From assembly GCA_003343765.1 (NCBI GenBank), contig QAKO01000064.1, forward strand, positions 1 to 20,539: DNA of 20,539 nucleotides, written 5' to 3'. Position numbers and translations under genes: made by a program. A model generated the notes under the pieces. It was not told the origin of the DNA and did no database searches. It worked only from the letters and a program-made list of their open reading frames with translations. Shown here in pieces: positions 1-5,950 of this stretch. Origin of the DNA: Bacillota bacterium (GTDB lineage Bacteria; Bacillota; Clostridia; Christensenellales; Borkfalkiaceae). Positions within the stretch are counted from its first letter, which is position 1. Each line of letters opens with the position of its first letter.

Positions 1-1470
1 GTGCGCGTGATCGGCGAACGCATCAATCCCACAGGCAAAAAAGCGATGAAACAGGCGCTTCTCGAAAAAAATTACGGATTTGTACGCACCCAGGCCATCG
101 AACAGACTGACGCGGGCGCCGATATTCTCGACGTCAATGCAGGGCTTCCCGAAATCGATGAAAAGGAAATGCTCGTACGGCTTATCCGCGAAGTGCAGGC
201 CGTCAGCGACCTGCCCGTTCAGATCGACTGCGGAAAACCCGATGCCATCGAAGCCGCCCTGCGCATTTACTGCGGCAAGGCAATCGTCAATTCGGTAAAC
301 GGCGAAGAAAAGACACTCCGCGCCATTCTTCCCCTCGTCCGCAAGTACGGCGCGGCGGTCGTAGGCCTTACCATGGATGAACGCGGTCTCCCCCACACCT
401 GCGAACAGCGCGTGGAGATCGCCGAAAAAATCATAAAAACCTGCGCGGAATACGGAATCCCCGAAGAGGATATCTACATCGATTGCCTCACTCTCACCGC
501 CAGCGCCGAACAGGGCCAGGCGGAAGAAACTTTGCAGGCAATGCGCGAGATCAAACAAAAATACCGTGTCAGAACTGTTCTGGGCGTGAGCAACATTTCT
601 TTCGGACTACCCAATCGGCAGATCGTCAACACGGCTTTTTTGACGGCAGCCATGTTCGCAGGACTTGACTGCCCCATCATCAACCCGAATATTCCCGAAA
701 ATATGCAGGCGGTGGCGGCGTACAAAGTTTTGAGCGGCGAAGACAAAAACTGCGCTGCCTATACCGAAAAATACGGCAATGTGAAAATCGCGACGTCCGT
801 TACTTCTTCAGCGGCGGCGCCCTCTGCGCAGTCGTTTGACGATATTTCCCATGCCATACGCAAAGGATTGCCCGAAGCGGGCGCGATCGCGGCAAAAATG
901 CTGCAGACGATCCCGCCACTCGAACTCATCGATCGTTATCTGATACCCGCTCTCAATGCGGTGGGCGACGAATACAAAAAGGGAACGCTGTTCCTGCCGC
1001 AGCTGATTTCGGCGGCGGAGAGCGCAAAACTCTGTTTCGACGAAGTCAAAAAGCTTCTGCCCGGCGAAAGCACCGCACGCGGCAAGATTGTGCTTGCAAC
1101 CGTGCGCGGTGATATCCATGATATCGGTAAAAATATCGTAAAGACCGTCCTTGAAAATTACGGGTACAAAGTCATTGACCTGGGCAGGAACGTCCCGCCC
1201 GAAACGATCGCAGAAACGTGCGAACGCGAACACATTCTGCTTTGCGGACTCTCCGCGCTCATGACGACGACCGTGCCTTCCATGGAAGAAACCATTCGCC
1301 TTTTGCGGTCAAGGTGTCCCGATTGCCGCATCATGGTGGGCGGCGCAGTGCTCAACCCCGAATACGCCAGAAAAATCGGCGCGGACTGGTACTGCAAAGA
1401 CGCCAACGCCGACGTAAAGATCGCAAGATTTATCTTTGAAAACGGAGAAGAAGTGCCTGCTTTGCGCTGA
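1..1470 (+). CDS. metH: Cobalamin-dependent methionine synthase-like protein (pterin-binding, cap and B12 domains), 5' partial
   Basis: This protein would transfer the methyl group of methyltetrahydrofolate through cobalamin to homocysteine to make methionine in the cytoplasm. The visible 489 residues begin directly at the pterin-binding barrel (VIGERINPTG, then DVNAGLPEID near residue 44; about 1-260). A helical cobalamin cap follows (about 280-350), then a Rossmann B12-binding domain with the base-off motif DIHDIG at 371-376. His373 is the expected cobalt ligand, and GLSALMTTT and GGAVLN follow. In related Clostridial proteins a homocysteine-binding zinc domain of about 300 residues precedes the barrel, so I infer that it lies beyond the left edge and that the GTG at base 1 is an internal valine codon. 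There is no C-terminal AdoMet reactivation domain: the protein ends with the B12 domain. A corrinoid methyltransferase for another substrate is possible, but the pterin domain argues for folate. Confidence 0.85.
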   Translation: MRVIGERINPTGKKAMKQALLEKNYGFVRTQAIEQTDAGADILDVNAGLPEIDEKEMLVRLIREVQAVSDLPVQIDCGKPDAIEAALRIYCGKAIVNSVNGEEKTLRAILPLVRKYGAAVVGLTMDERGLPHTCEQRVEIAEKIIKTCAEYGIPEEDIYIDCLTLTASAEQGQAEETLQAMREIKQKYRVRTVLGVSNISFGLPNRQIVNTAFLTAAMFAGLDCPIINPNIPENMQAVAAYKVLSGEDKNCAAYTEKYGNVKIATSVTSSAAAPSAQSFDDISHAIRKGLPEAGAIAAKMLQTIPPLELIDRYLIPALNAVGDEYKKGTLFLPQLISAAESAKLCFDEVKKLLPGESTARGKIVLATVRGDIHDIGKNIVKTVLENYGYKVIDLGRNVPPETIAETCEREHILLCGLSALMTTTVPSMEETIRLLRSRCPDCRIMVGGAVLNPEYARKIGADWYCKDANADVKIARFIFENGEEVPALR

Positions 1471-1616
1471 CTTGCTTTCGACGCCCGAGACTTTTAAAAA
1501 TGCCCTTACGGGCATCTGCGCCGCAGGCATAAAGCCTTCGGCGGAAAATAAAAAACACGCGGACACATGCCTTTGACGGACATATGCCTGCAAATCGGAA
1601 TAAAAGGAGCAGAAAT

Positions 1617-2891
1617 ATGAATACGAAACCTTATTTTGACGCATGTGTGGAGAGTATCCGCGAAATTGTCCGCATCGACAGTTCGCAGACGCCGGCTCTG
1701 CCCCAAATGCCTTTCGGTAAGGGTGCGGCGGACAGTCTGAAATATTTTCTGGATCTTGCGGCATCTTTCGGGTTTGAAACGCACAATTACGATAACTATG
1801 TCGGAGACGTGATCTTCGGCGAAGGCGAAGAATTTGCAATATTGGCGCATCTTGATGTAGTTCCCGCCGGCAACGGCTGGACAAAAGATCCGTTCGGCGG
1901 TGAAATTGCGGACGGGAAACTGTACGGCCGCGGCACCATGGACGATAAGGGGCCTGCCGTCATCTGTCTGTACGGACTGAAAGCGCTTAAAGATTCCGGA
2001 TTTACGCCTTCGAAAAAAATCAAGCTTATCGTCGGCTGTAACGAGGAAAGTGGTTGGGAATGCATGGCACATTATAAAAAAGTGGCGCACATGCCCGATT
2101 ACGGTTTTACGCCCGACGCCGATTTCCCCGCCATCTATGCCGAAAAAGGAATCTTGCATTTTGAAATGCAATTTCCCGTACAAAACGCGCCCTTTACCGC
2201 CCTGTACGGCGGCGAACGCGCCAATATGGTCTGCGACCGCGTCTGTGCCGAAGGGGCAGACGCAGAATCGCTCCCCCTGCAAAAATACGGCATTGCGGCA
2301 GAAAACGGAAATCTTATAGCCAGCGGAATTTCCGCGCACGCATCCATGCCAGATAAAGGCGTCAACGCCCTTGAAAAAATGCTCGCCTGCCTTTCCGAAA
2401 AGAATGCGGATATTCAGCACATTTACGACGTGCTGTTTGCCGACGTATTCGGGCTGAAAAAACTGCACGACGAAACAGGATACCTGACCATGTCGCCAAA
2501 CACCGTGCAATATAAGGACGGAAAAGTCTGCGTCGTGACCGATATCCGTTACCCTGCCACCTACACGCAGGAACAGATCTGCGCACTTTTAGATCAATTC
2601 GGCGCACCCTACACCCCCTTACACTGCCAGGCGCCTTTATTCAACGACAAAAACGGATTTCTTATAACCGCCCTGCAGAAAGTTTATCACAAGCACACGG
2701 GAAAAACGGATGCACCGCTCGCCATCGGCGGCGGAACGTATGCGCGCGCCCTCAAAAACGGGGCAGGTTTCGGCCCGCAGTTCGCCGATGAACCTTCCAC
2801 CATCCACCAGAAAGACGAATATATAACCCTCGAAAACGTACAAAAACTGCTCGATATCTATACCGACGCCATCTACGAACTGACCAAATAA
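1617..2891 (+). CDS. pepV: Sapep/PepV-type M20 metallodipeptidase
   Basis: This is a cytoplasmic dinuclear metal (Zn or Mn) aminopeptidase-type dipeptidase that hydrolyses dipeptides to amino acids. The 424-residue product shows the M20 metal site: AHLDVVP with His78 and Asp80, Asp109 in GTMDDKGP, the catalytic and metal pair Glu143-Glu144 in NEESG, Asp167 in TPDADFP, and His397 in STIHQKDE. The phrase PDADFPAIYAEKG and the late GGGTYAR motif are typical of the PepV/Sapep branch. PepV of lactic acid bacteria is somewhat longer, about 470 residues. I chose the ATG at 1617 because AAGGAG lies eight bases upstream; an in-frame ATG at 1584 has no such site. It follows the methionine synthase-like gene by 146 bases on the same strand and is closed by a strong hairpin terminator. 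Either readthrough from upstream or its own weak promoter could drive it. Confidence 0.93.
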   Translation: MNTKPYFDACVESIREIVRIDSSQTPALPQMPFGKGAADSLKYFLDLAASFGFETHNYDNYVGDVIFGEGEEFAILAHLDVVPAGNGWTKDPFGGEIADGKLYGRGTMDDKGPAVICLYGLKALKDSGFTPSKKIKLIVGCNEESGWECMAHYKKVAHMPDYGFTPDADFPAIYAEKGILHFEMQFPVQNAPFTALYGGERANMVCDRVCAEGADAESLPLQKYGIAAENGNLIASGISAHASMPDKGVNALEKMLACLSEKNADIQHIYDVLFADVFGLKKLHDETGYLTMSPNTVQYKDGKVCVVTDIRYPATYTQEQICALLDQFGAPYTPLHCQAPLFNDKNGFLITALQKVYHKHTGKTDAPLAIGGGTYARALKNGAGFGPQFADEPSTIHQKDEYITLENVQKLLDIYTDAIYELTK

Positions 2892-3029
2892 CGTATATAT
2901 TCCTTTTTTCGAAAAAAATGCGTAAAACTTGCATAAGTTAGAAACCAAAAACAGAATTGAAACAGATGAAAGGCTTTTCTACGCTTGATCCATAAATTTA
3001 CGGTGATCTGGAGAAAATCAGACAAAATT

Positions 3030-3066
3030 TGCGCCCGCGGTATAACCGCGGGCGCATTATTTATTT
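3030..3066. terminator. Strong Rho-independent terminator, probably bidirectional
   Basis: A perfect 12-bp GC-rich stem (3030-3041 with 3045-3056, three-base loop) is followed on the plus strand by TTATTTATTTACTTTT. On the minus strand it is followed by AAATTTTGTC. It lies between the convergent ends of the dipeptidase gene and the small membrane protein gene and can serve both. Confidence 0.88.
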
Positions 3067-3118
3067 ACTTTTCTTCCTTTCTGCTATCCGCCAATAGCTT
3101 GTTTTTATAATGATGCTG

Positions 3119-3487
3119 TTAAATTAACAGAATGATCGCCACAACCATCCCACCAATAGAAAGCAATGCAATAATGAATGCTCCTGCCGCATAGCTGCGT
3201 TCTTCAGGATTAAACATTGCAATCAGATTAACAATCAAATGGATCGCCTGCCCGATCACACCATTGATCAAAAATCCGAGCGCAAACGCACAACACACGA
3301 TCAAAAAAATCAGCCCGCCGAAAAATGTCTGTTCAAACATAATACCCCAAGCCTTTATAATACCCCAGCCTGAAAGCACAGCCAGCGCAATCAATACAAT
3401 ATTGACGACAGCGTAAAGAATGCGCTTCCCCTTTTCTGCTGAAATACATTTAAAAATATGTTCCAGCAGTTGCTTTCCAATCTTCAT
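3119..3487 (-). CDS. Small hydrophobic membrane protein of unknown function
   Basis: I do not recognise a family. The 122-residue product has a charged N-terminus (MKIGKQLLEHIFK, EKGKR) followed by three or four hydrophobic stretches, about 22-45, 54-77, possibly 78-92, and 102-122, ending inside the last helix. A short polar loop, NPEERSY, separates the last two. It is very probably real. The start has an excellent AAGGAGGAATTTGAT-ATG context, a consensus sigma-A promoter lies about 110 bases upstream, and a terminator brackets each side, so it forms its own transcription unit. It is more AT-rich than its neighbours. A role such as a small channel, a holin-like protein or a membrane stress protein cannot be decided from sequence. 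Confidence 0.8.
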   Translation of the reverse strand: MKIGKQLLEHIFKCISAEKGKRILYAVVNIVLIALAVLSGWGIIKAWGIMFEQTFFGGLIFLIVCCAFALGFLINGVIGQAIHLIVNLIAMFNPEERSYAAGAFIIALLSIGGMVVAIILLI

Positions 3488-3488
3488 A

Positions 3489-3498
3489 TCAAATTCCT
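3489..3498 (-). promoter_or_regulatory. Strong Shine-Dalgarno site of the small membrane protein
   Basis: On the minus strand GGAAGGAGGAATTTGAT precedes the ATG at 3487. AAGGAGG is a near-complete match to the anti-SD sequence with favourable spacing. It fixes the start and suggests high translation. Confidence 0.85.
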
Positions 3499-3595
3499 CC
3501 TTCCTTGCGTTAACTTACGATTTAAAACTTTTTTCTATATCCCCCACAAAAAAATATTCCGATTTCAAATAAAATAACCTGCTTTATGTATTTTT

Positions 3596-3624
3596 ATTAT
3601 AACAAATTCTAATCCATGTGTCAA
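3596..3624 (-). promoter_or_regulatory. Consensus sigma-A promoter of the small membrane protein gene
   Basis: Read on the minus strand, a perfect TTGACA (3619-3624) and a perfect TATAAT (3596-3601) are separated by 17 bases. Transcription would start near 3589, giving a leader of about 100 bases before the ATG at 3487. Confidence 0.88.
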
Positions 3625-3677
3625 GACAGTTTCAAAAAACTCGTATTTCCAGTTTTTGCGTAGGGGAAACAGCTGAA

Positions 3678-3732
3678 GCATAAAAAACAGCTCCTTTCAA
3701 AGCATGCGCTTGTAAGGAGCTGTTTTTTATGC
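3678..3732 (-). terminator. Rho-independent terminator after the acyltransferase gene
   Basis: A perfect 19-bp inverted repeat (3678-3696 with 3714-3732) has a 17-base loop that contains a further 4-bp stem. The core is AGCTCCTT/AAGGAGCT flanked by A6 and T6, so either strand gives an intrinsic terminator. It lies 26 bases after the stop codon of the minus-strand acyltransferase gene. Confidence 0.87.
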
Positions 3733-3757
3733 ATTTTATCTGCTTTTCATTTACGCG

Positions 3758-4612
3758 CTAATTTACTGCCGCATCCGCGCAGGCGCATTCCTGCAACACC
3801 GACGCATTCTCCGCCTGTTCATTGTATGCAACGGGTCTGCCGTAATAACTTTTCCCCGCTTCGCTCATGGCAGAGAAAACCGCTTCGCTCAGTTTTCTTG
3901 CCTGTTCCCGCGGCGTCCCTTCTTTTTCTGCATAAACGGCAGGAAGTATATGCACGATCAGCTTTTTCTGCATATGAAACAATTTGCGAAGTTTCGTTTC
4001 GCGGAATTCAATAAACAGAGGCAGTACAGGCACATCAAATTTGACAGCATAATGGAACGCGCCCTGCTTGAACGGCCGCAACTTTTCATACCTCGGCCAT
4101 AACGCGTGTTCCGGATAAAAGTTCACGATCTTACCCCGCTCCGTGAGTACGCCGATCGCGTCCTGCAATTTTTTCATGTCCGCAAACGTCGTCCCGACAG
4201 GTAAAAATCCGCCCGCCTTAAAAATCCGTCCCGCCCATCCGCGCTTTATAAGATAATAAGATCCTGTATTGAAAACCCGAAACGAACCCAGCGCATTCTT
4301 CACAAGAAGCGTATCCAGCGTATGCACGTGATTGCATACCGAAATGGCACCTTTGCCTTTCAGCGCACGCAGATTTTTCCGCCCCTTCACCCGCGCACCC
4401 AACGAAAACCAGGTGATCACAGGTCCGAATATTTTTACCACTGTCAACAGCCAGCAACGACGGAATCGCTCTGAAAATTTTACGGGAAGATAATTGAACC
4501 CCCCGTCGATCGGCAGCGCATCAAATGTGCGATGCTCCTCGTTCATGTCAACGTCGTACTGTCCCTTGCTCTCTAATTCCGCTTGTCTTTTGCGTAAGTC
4601 CTTTTTTGTCAT
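3758..4612 (-). CDS. PlsC-type lysophospholipid (1-acylglycerol-3-phosphate) acyltransferase
   Basis: This is a membrane-associated acyltransferase of the LPLAT family, probably acylating lysophosphatidate in phospholipid synthesis. The 284-residue product has the catalytic HX4D motif at 95-100 (NHVHTLD), a substrate-binding block at 166-172 (YPEHALW, in place of the usual FPEG) and a later VPVLPLFIEF strand. A hydrophobic segment at about 53-72 could anchor it. I start at the ATG at 4612 rather than the in-frame ATG at 4681, because a good promoter lies at 4646-4674, inside the would-be N-terminal extension, and would give a leader of about 27 bases. The Shine-Dalgarno match is weak (TTGG). 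The family contains several paralogues per genome, so the exact lipid substrate is uncertain. Confidence 0.87.
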   Translation of the reverse strand: MTKKDLRKRQAELESKGQYDVDMNEEHRTFDALPIDGGFNYLPVKFSERFRRCWLLTVVKIFGPVITWFSLGARVKGRKNLRALKGKGAISVCNHVHTLDTLLVKNALGSFRVFNTGSYYLIKRGWAGRIFKAGGFLPVGTTFADMKKLQDAIGVLTERGKIVNFYPEHALWPRYEKLRPFKQGAFHYAVKFDVPVLPLFIEFRETKLRKLFHMQKKLIVHILPAVYAEKEGTPREQARKLSEAVFSAMSEAGKSYYGRPVAYNEQAENASVLQECACADAAVN

Positions 4613-4645
4613 ATCTATTACCAAAAGTAATATTATTCTATTACA

Positions 4646-4674
4646 ATTATAGCATACCACAACCGGGAAAGCAA
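4646..4674 (-). promoter_or_regulatory. Extended -10 promoter of the acyltransferase gene
   Basis: On the minus strand TTGCTT (4669-4674) and TATAAT (4646-4651) are 17 bases apart, and TGC before the -10 gives the extended TGnTATAAT form that compensates for the poor -35. Confidence 0.75.
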
Positions 4675-4712
4675 TATACAAGCCGCTCTTTTTTATGAAT
4701 TTCGATAGAATT

Positions 4713-5294
4713 TCACAAATTTTCCATTTCGTCGAGCGTCAGCAAAAAACCGGGTATAAATTGTTCTATAAAATATCTGAGACAGGGCATATTCTTGGCT
4801 TTGAGTTCCGCCTCGATACTTTCTTTCGCGCGTTTGAATTCGGCATTCCCGCTTTTGAGTTCTTCCAGACACTTCACATAAGCGGAAAGTTTATCCGCCG
4901 CTTTGACAAGTTTGTATTCGTAACTGTTTCCGTCCGCCTTCACGTACGGCGAAATACCCTTCTGCACCGCTTCGGGAAGCATGTTCAGCAATTTGTCCGC
5001 CGCCCTCTCTTCCAGCTGCTTGTACGCCCCGTGAATTTCCGCATTGAAATATTTGATGGGCGTGGGCAGATCCCCCGTCATCACTTCGCTCGTTTCATGA
5101 TACAGCGCGTACAGGACTGTTTTCGGAATATCGGGGCTATTGTGACAGATTTCCGTGTCGATCACCGCCAGCGCGTGCGCAAACATCGCCACCTGCTGGG
5201 AATGTTCCATAATATTTTCTTCGCGCGATGACCGCATAAGCGACCAACGGCGGATATATTTCATTCTGTCCAAAAAAGCATAAAAATTGTACAT
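4713..5294 (-). CDS. yfbR: YfbR-type HD-domain 5'-deoxynucleotidase
   Basis: This enzyme dephosphorylates deoxyribonucleoside 5'-monophosphates, a step in dNTP pool and thymidylate salvage control, in the cytoplasm. The 193-residue product aligns along its whole length with my recollection of E. coli YfbR (199 residues): RRWSLMR, EENIMEHSQQVAM with His31, the HD region YHETSEVMTGDLPTPIKY, and VKAADKLSAYVKCLEEL with Asp134. The metal-ligand pair normally written His-Asp reads His66-Glu67 here, while the presumed catalytic glutamate is retained as Glu70. The ATG at 5294 has AAGGGGAG upstream and its own promoter. A longer in-frame opening to 5525 runs through that promoter and is rejected. It is transcribed away from the thiamine leader, and the two promoters overlap. 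Confidence 0.92.
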   Translation of the reverse strand: MYNFYAFLDRMKYIRRWSLMRSSREENIMEHSQQVAMFAHALAVIDTEICHNSPDIPKTVLYALYHETSEVMTGDLPTPIKYFNAEIHGAYKQLEERAADKLLNMLPEAVQKGISPYVKADGNSYEYKLVKAADKLSAYVKCLEELKSGNAEFKRAKESIEAELKAKNMPCLRYFIEQFIPGFLLTLDEMENL

Positions 5295-5322
5295 AATTAC
5301 TCCCCTTGCAAAAGTTATAACC

Positions 5323-5351
5323 ATTGTAGCACAAATCCTGTTGACTTTCAA
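5323..5351 (-). promoter_or_regulatory. Promoter of yfbR
   Basis: On the minus strand TTGAAA (5346-5351) and TACAAT (5323-5328) are separated by 17 bases, with a TGC extended -10. The predicted start near 5316 leaves a leader of about 20 bases carrying AAGGGGAG. Confidence 0.78.
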
Positions 5352-5369
5352 TCGAATTTGAATTATAAT
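5341..5369 (+). promoter_or_regulatory. Divergent promoter reading toward the thiT leader
   Basis: On the plus strand TTGACT (5341-5346) and a perfect TATAAT (5364-5369) are 17 bases apart. It overlaps the -35 of the yfbR promoter by one base (5346), so the two polymerases would exclude each other. I see no better promoter between here and the TPP aptamer. If it drives thiT, the leader before the aptamer is about 420 bases. Confidence 0.65.
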
Positions 5370-5530
5370 AATATGCGGTTTCGGAAATGTACTCTCATAA
5401 AAAAAGCGGATCCGATCGGTAAACGCTGAAAATGTTCCCTGATTTTTATCGGATATGCAAATTCGAAACGAAACACAAAAAACGATATTGTTTGCAATTT
5501 TTGCGGCACATATCGGTTTATCCATCCGAT

Positions 5531-5787
5531 CACGAAATTTTCTTTTATCTTAGCAAAAGAAAATTTGTGCATAAGTTTCTGAAAAAACAAAAATCACACT
5601 TTTTGTTTTTTCACCTTACGCCGCGCGGGCGGCGAACGGGGAAAGGTGAATGCGGCGCATTCATCAGACGAAAGCCCCGAAAAATGCGCCGCAGAGGAAA
5701 ACCCTGCGACCAGCGGTTTACCGCGCGCCCGCAAGGTTTTCTTCAAAATCACGGCTTTCCGCAACGCTTCTGCGCGAGGAAAGCGTG
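5531..5787 (+). other. Dense run of inverted repeats upstream of the TPP riboswitch (candidate structured RNA or palindromic repeat)
   Basis: This gene-free stretch is full of possible helices. They are 5531-5546/5555-5569 (15 bp with a one-base bulge), 5581-5593/5600-5612 (13 bp, AT only apart from two G-C pairs), 5610-5615/5645-5650 enclosing 5620-5624/5629-5633, 5651-5661/5683-5693 (11 bp), 5694-5703/5735-5744 (10 bp with one wobble) enclosing 5713-5716/5721-5724, and 5750-5760/5778-5787 (10 bp with a bulge). The third to fifth units abut without a spare base. The first part is AT-rich and the part after 5616 is GC-rich. It does not match any RNA class I know. I saw no convincing protein: an 83-codon minus-strand opening here lacks a ribosome binding site. 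The rest of 5370-5530 is AT-rich leader, in which I see only a 7-bp pairing between 5410-5416 and 5448-5454. Confidence 0.55.
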
Positions 5788-5794
5788 AAAAATA

Positions 5795-5870
5795 TCCGCC
5801 GGGGGTGCTGTAAAAAGCTGAGATTATACCCTTTGAACCGGACAAGATAATCCTTGAACGGAAGTTGCAA
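5795..5870 (+). ncRNA. TPP (thiamin pyrophosphate) riboswitch aptamer, THI element
   Basis: The conserved core is clear: GGGGGTGCTG, a very short P3 (GCT/AGC), then GCTGAGA, TACCCTTTGAACCGGA, the P5 helix CAAG/CTTG around ATAATC, and AACGGAAG. P4 is formed by CCG and CGG. TPP binding should stop expression of the thiamine transporter downstream. The outer P1 is unclear: TCCG at 5795 can meet CGGA at 5859, but GTTGC at 5864-5868 can also pair with GCAAC at 5761-5765, inside the preceding hairpin loop. Confidence 0.93.
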
Positions 5871-5884
5871 AGACGCTATATCGG

Positions 5885-5914
5885 CACGCCCTTTCGGGGG
5901 CGTGTTTTATTTTT
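5885..5914 (+). terminator. Riboswitch expression platform: Rho-independent terminator
   Basis: A stem CACGCCC/GGGCGTG (5885-5891 with 5898-5904, extendable by one T-G pair) is followed by TTTTATTTTT. It lies between the TPP aptamer and the thiT ribosome binding site, which indicates transcription attenuation by TPP. Confidence 0.88.
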
Positions 5915-5937
5915 GACCGTCGTCGGCGGAAATCACA

Positions 5938-5943
5938 GGAGGT
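5938..5943 (+). promoter_or_regulatory. Shine-Dalgarno site of thiT
   Basis: AGGAGG eight bases before the ATG at 5951, separated by T8, fixes the start of the extended ThiT. The N-terminal extension is therefore part of the translated protein. Confidence 0.88.
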
Positions 5944-5950
5944 TTTTTTT

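Noticed and set aside
1501..1514. Hairpin TGCCC/GGGCA after the methionine synthase-like gene as a terminator
   Set aside because: The stem is only 5 bp and no T-run follows, so termination is unlikely; readthrough into the dipeptidase gene is possible.
1506..2510. Minus-strand opening of 334 codons opposite the dipeptidase gene
   Set aside because: Shadow of a well-supported M20 peptidase; low-complexity composition and no ribosome binding site or promoter.
4613..4681. N-terminal extension of the acyltransferase to an upstream ATG
   Set aside because: The extension overlaps an extended -10 promoter at 4646-4674 and carries no conserved sequence.
5594..5845. Minus-strand 83-codon opening across the hairpin block and TPP aptamer
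   Set aside because: It runs through the riboswitch core and the palindromes, lacks a ribosome binding site, and is better explained by the repeat structure. It might recur in the genome as a spurious annotation.
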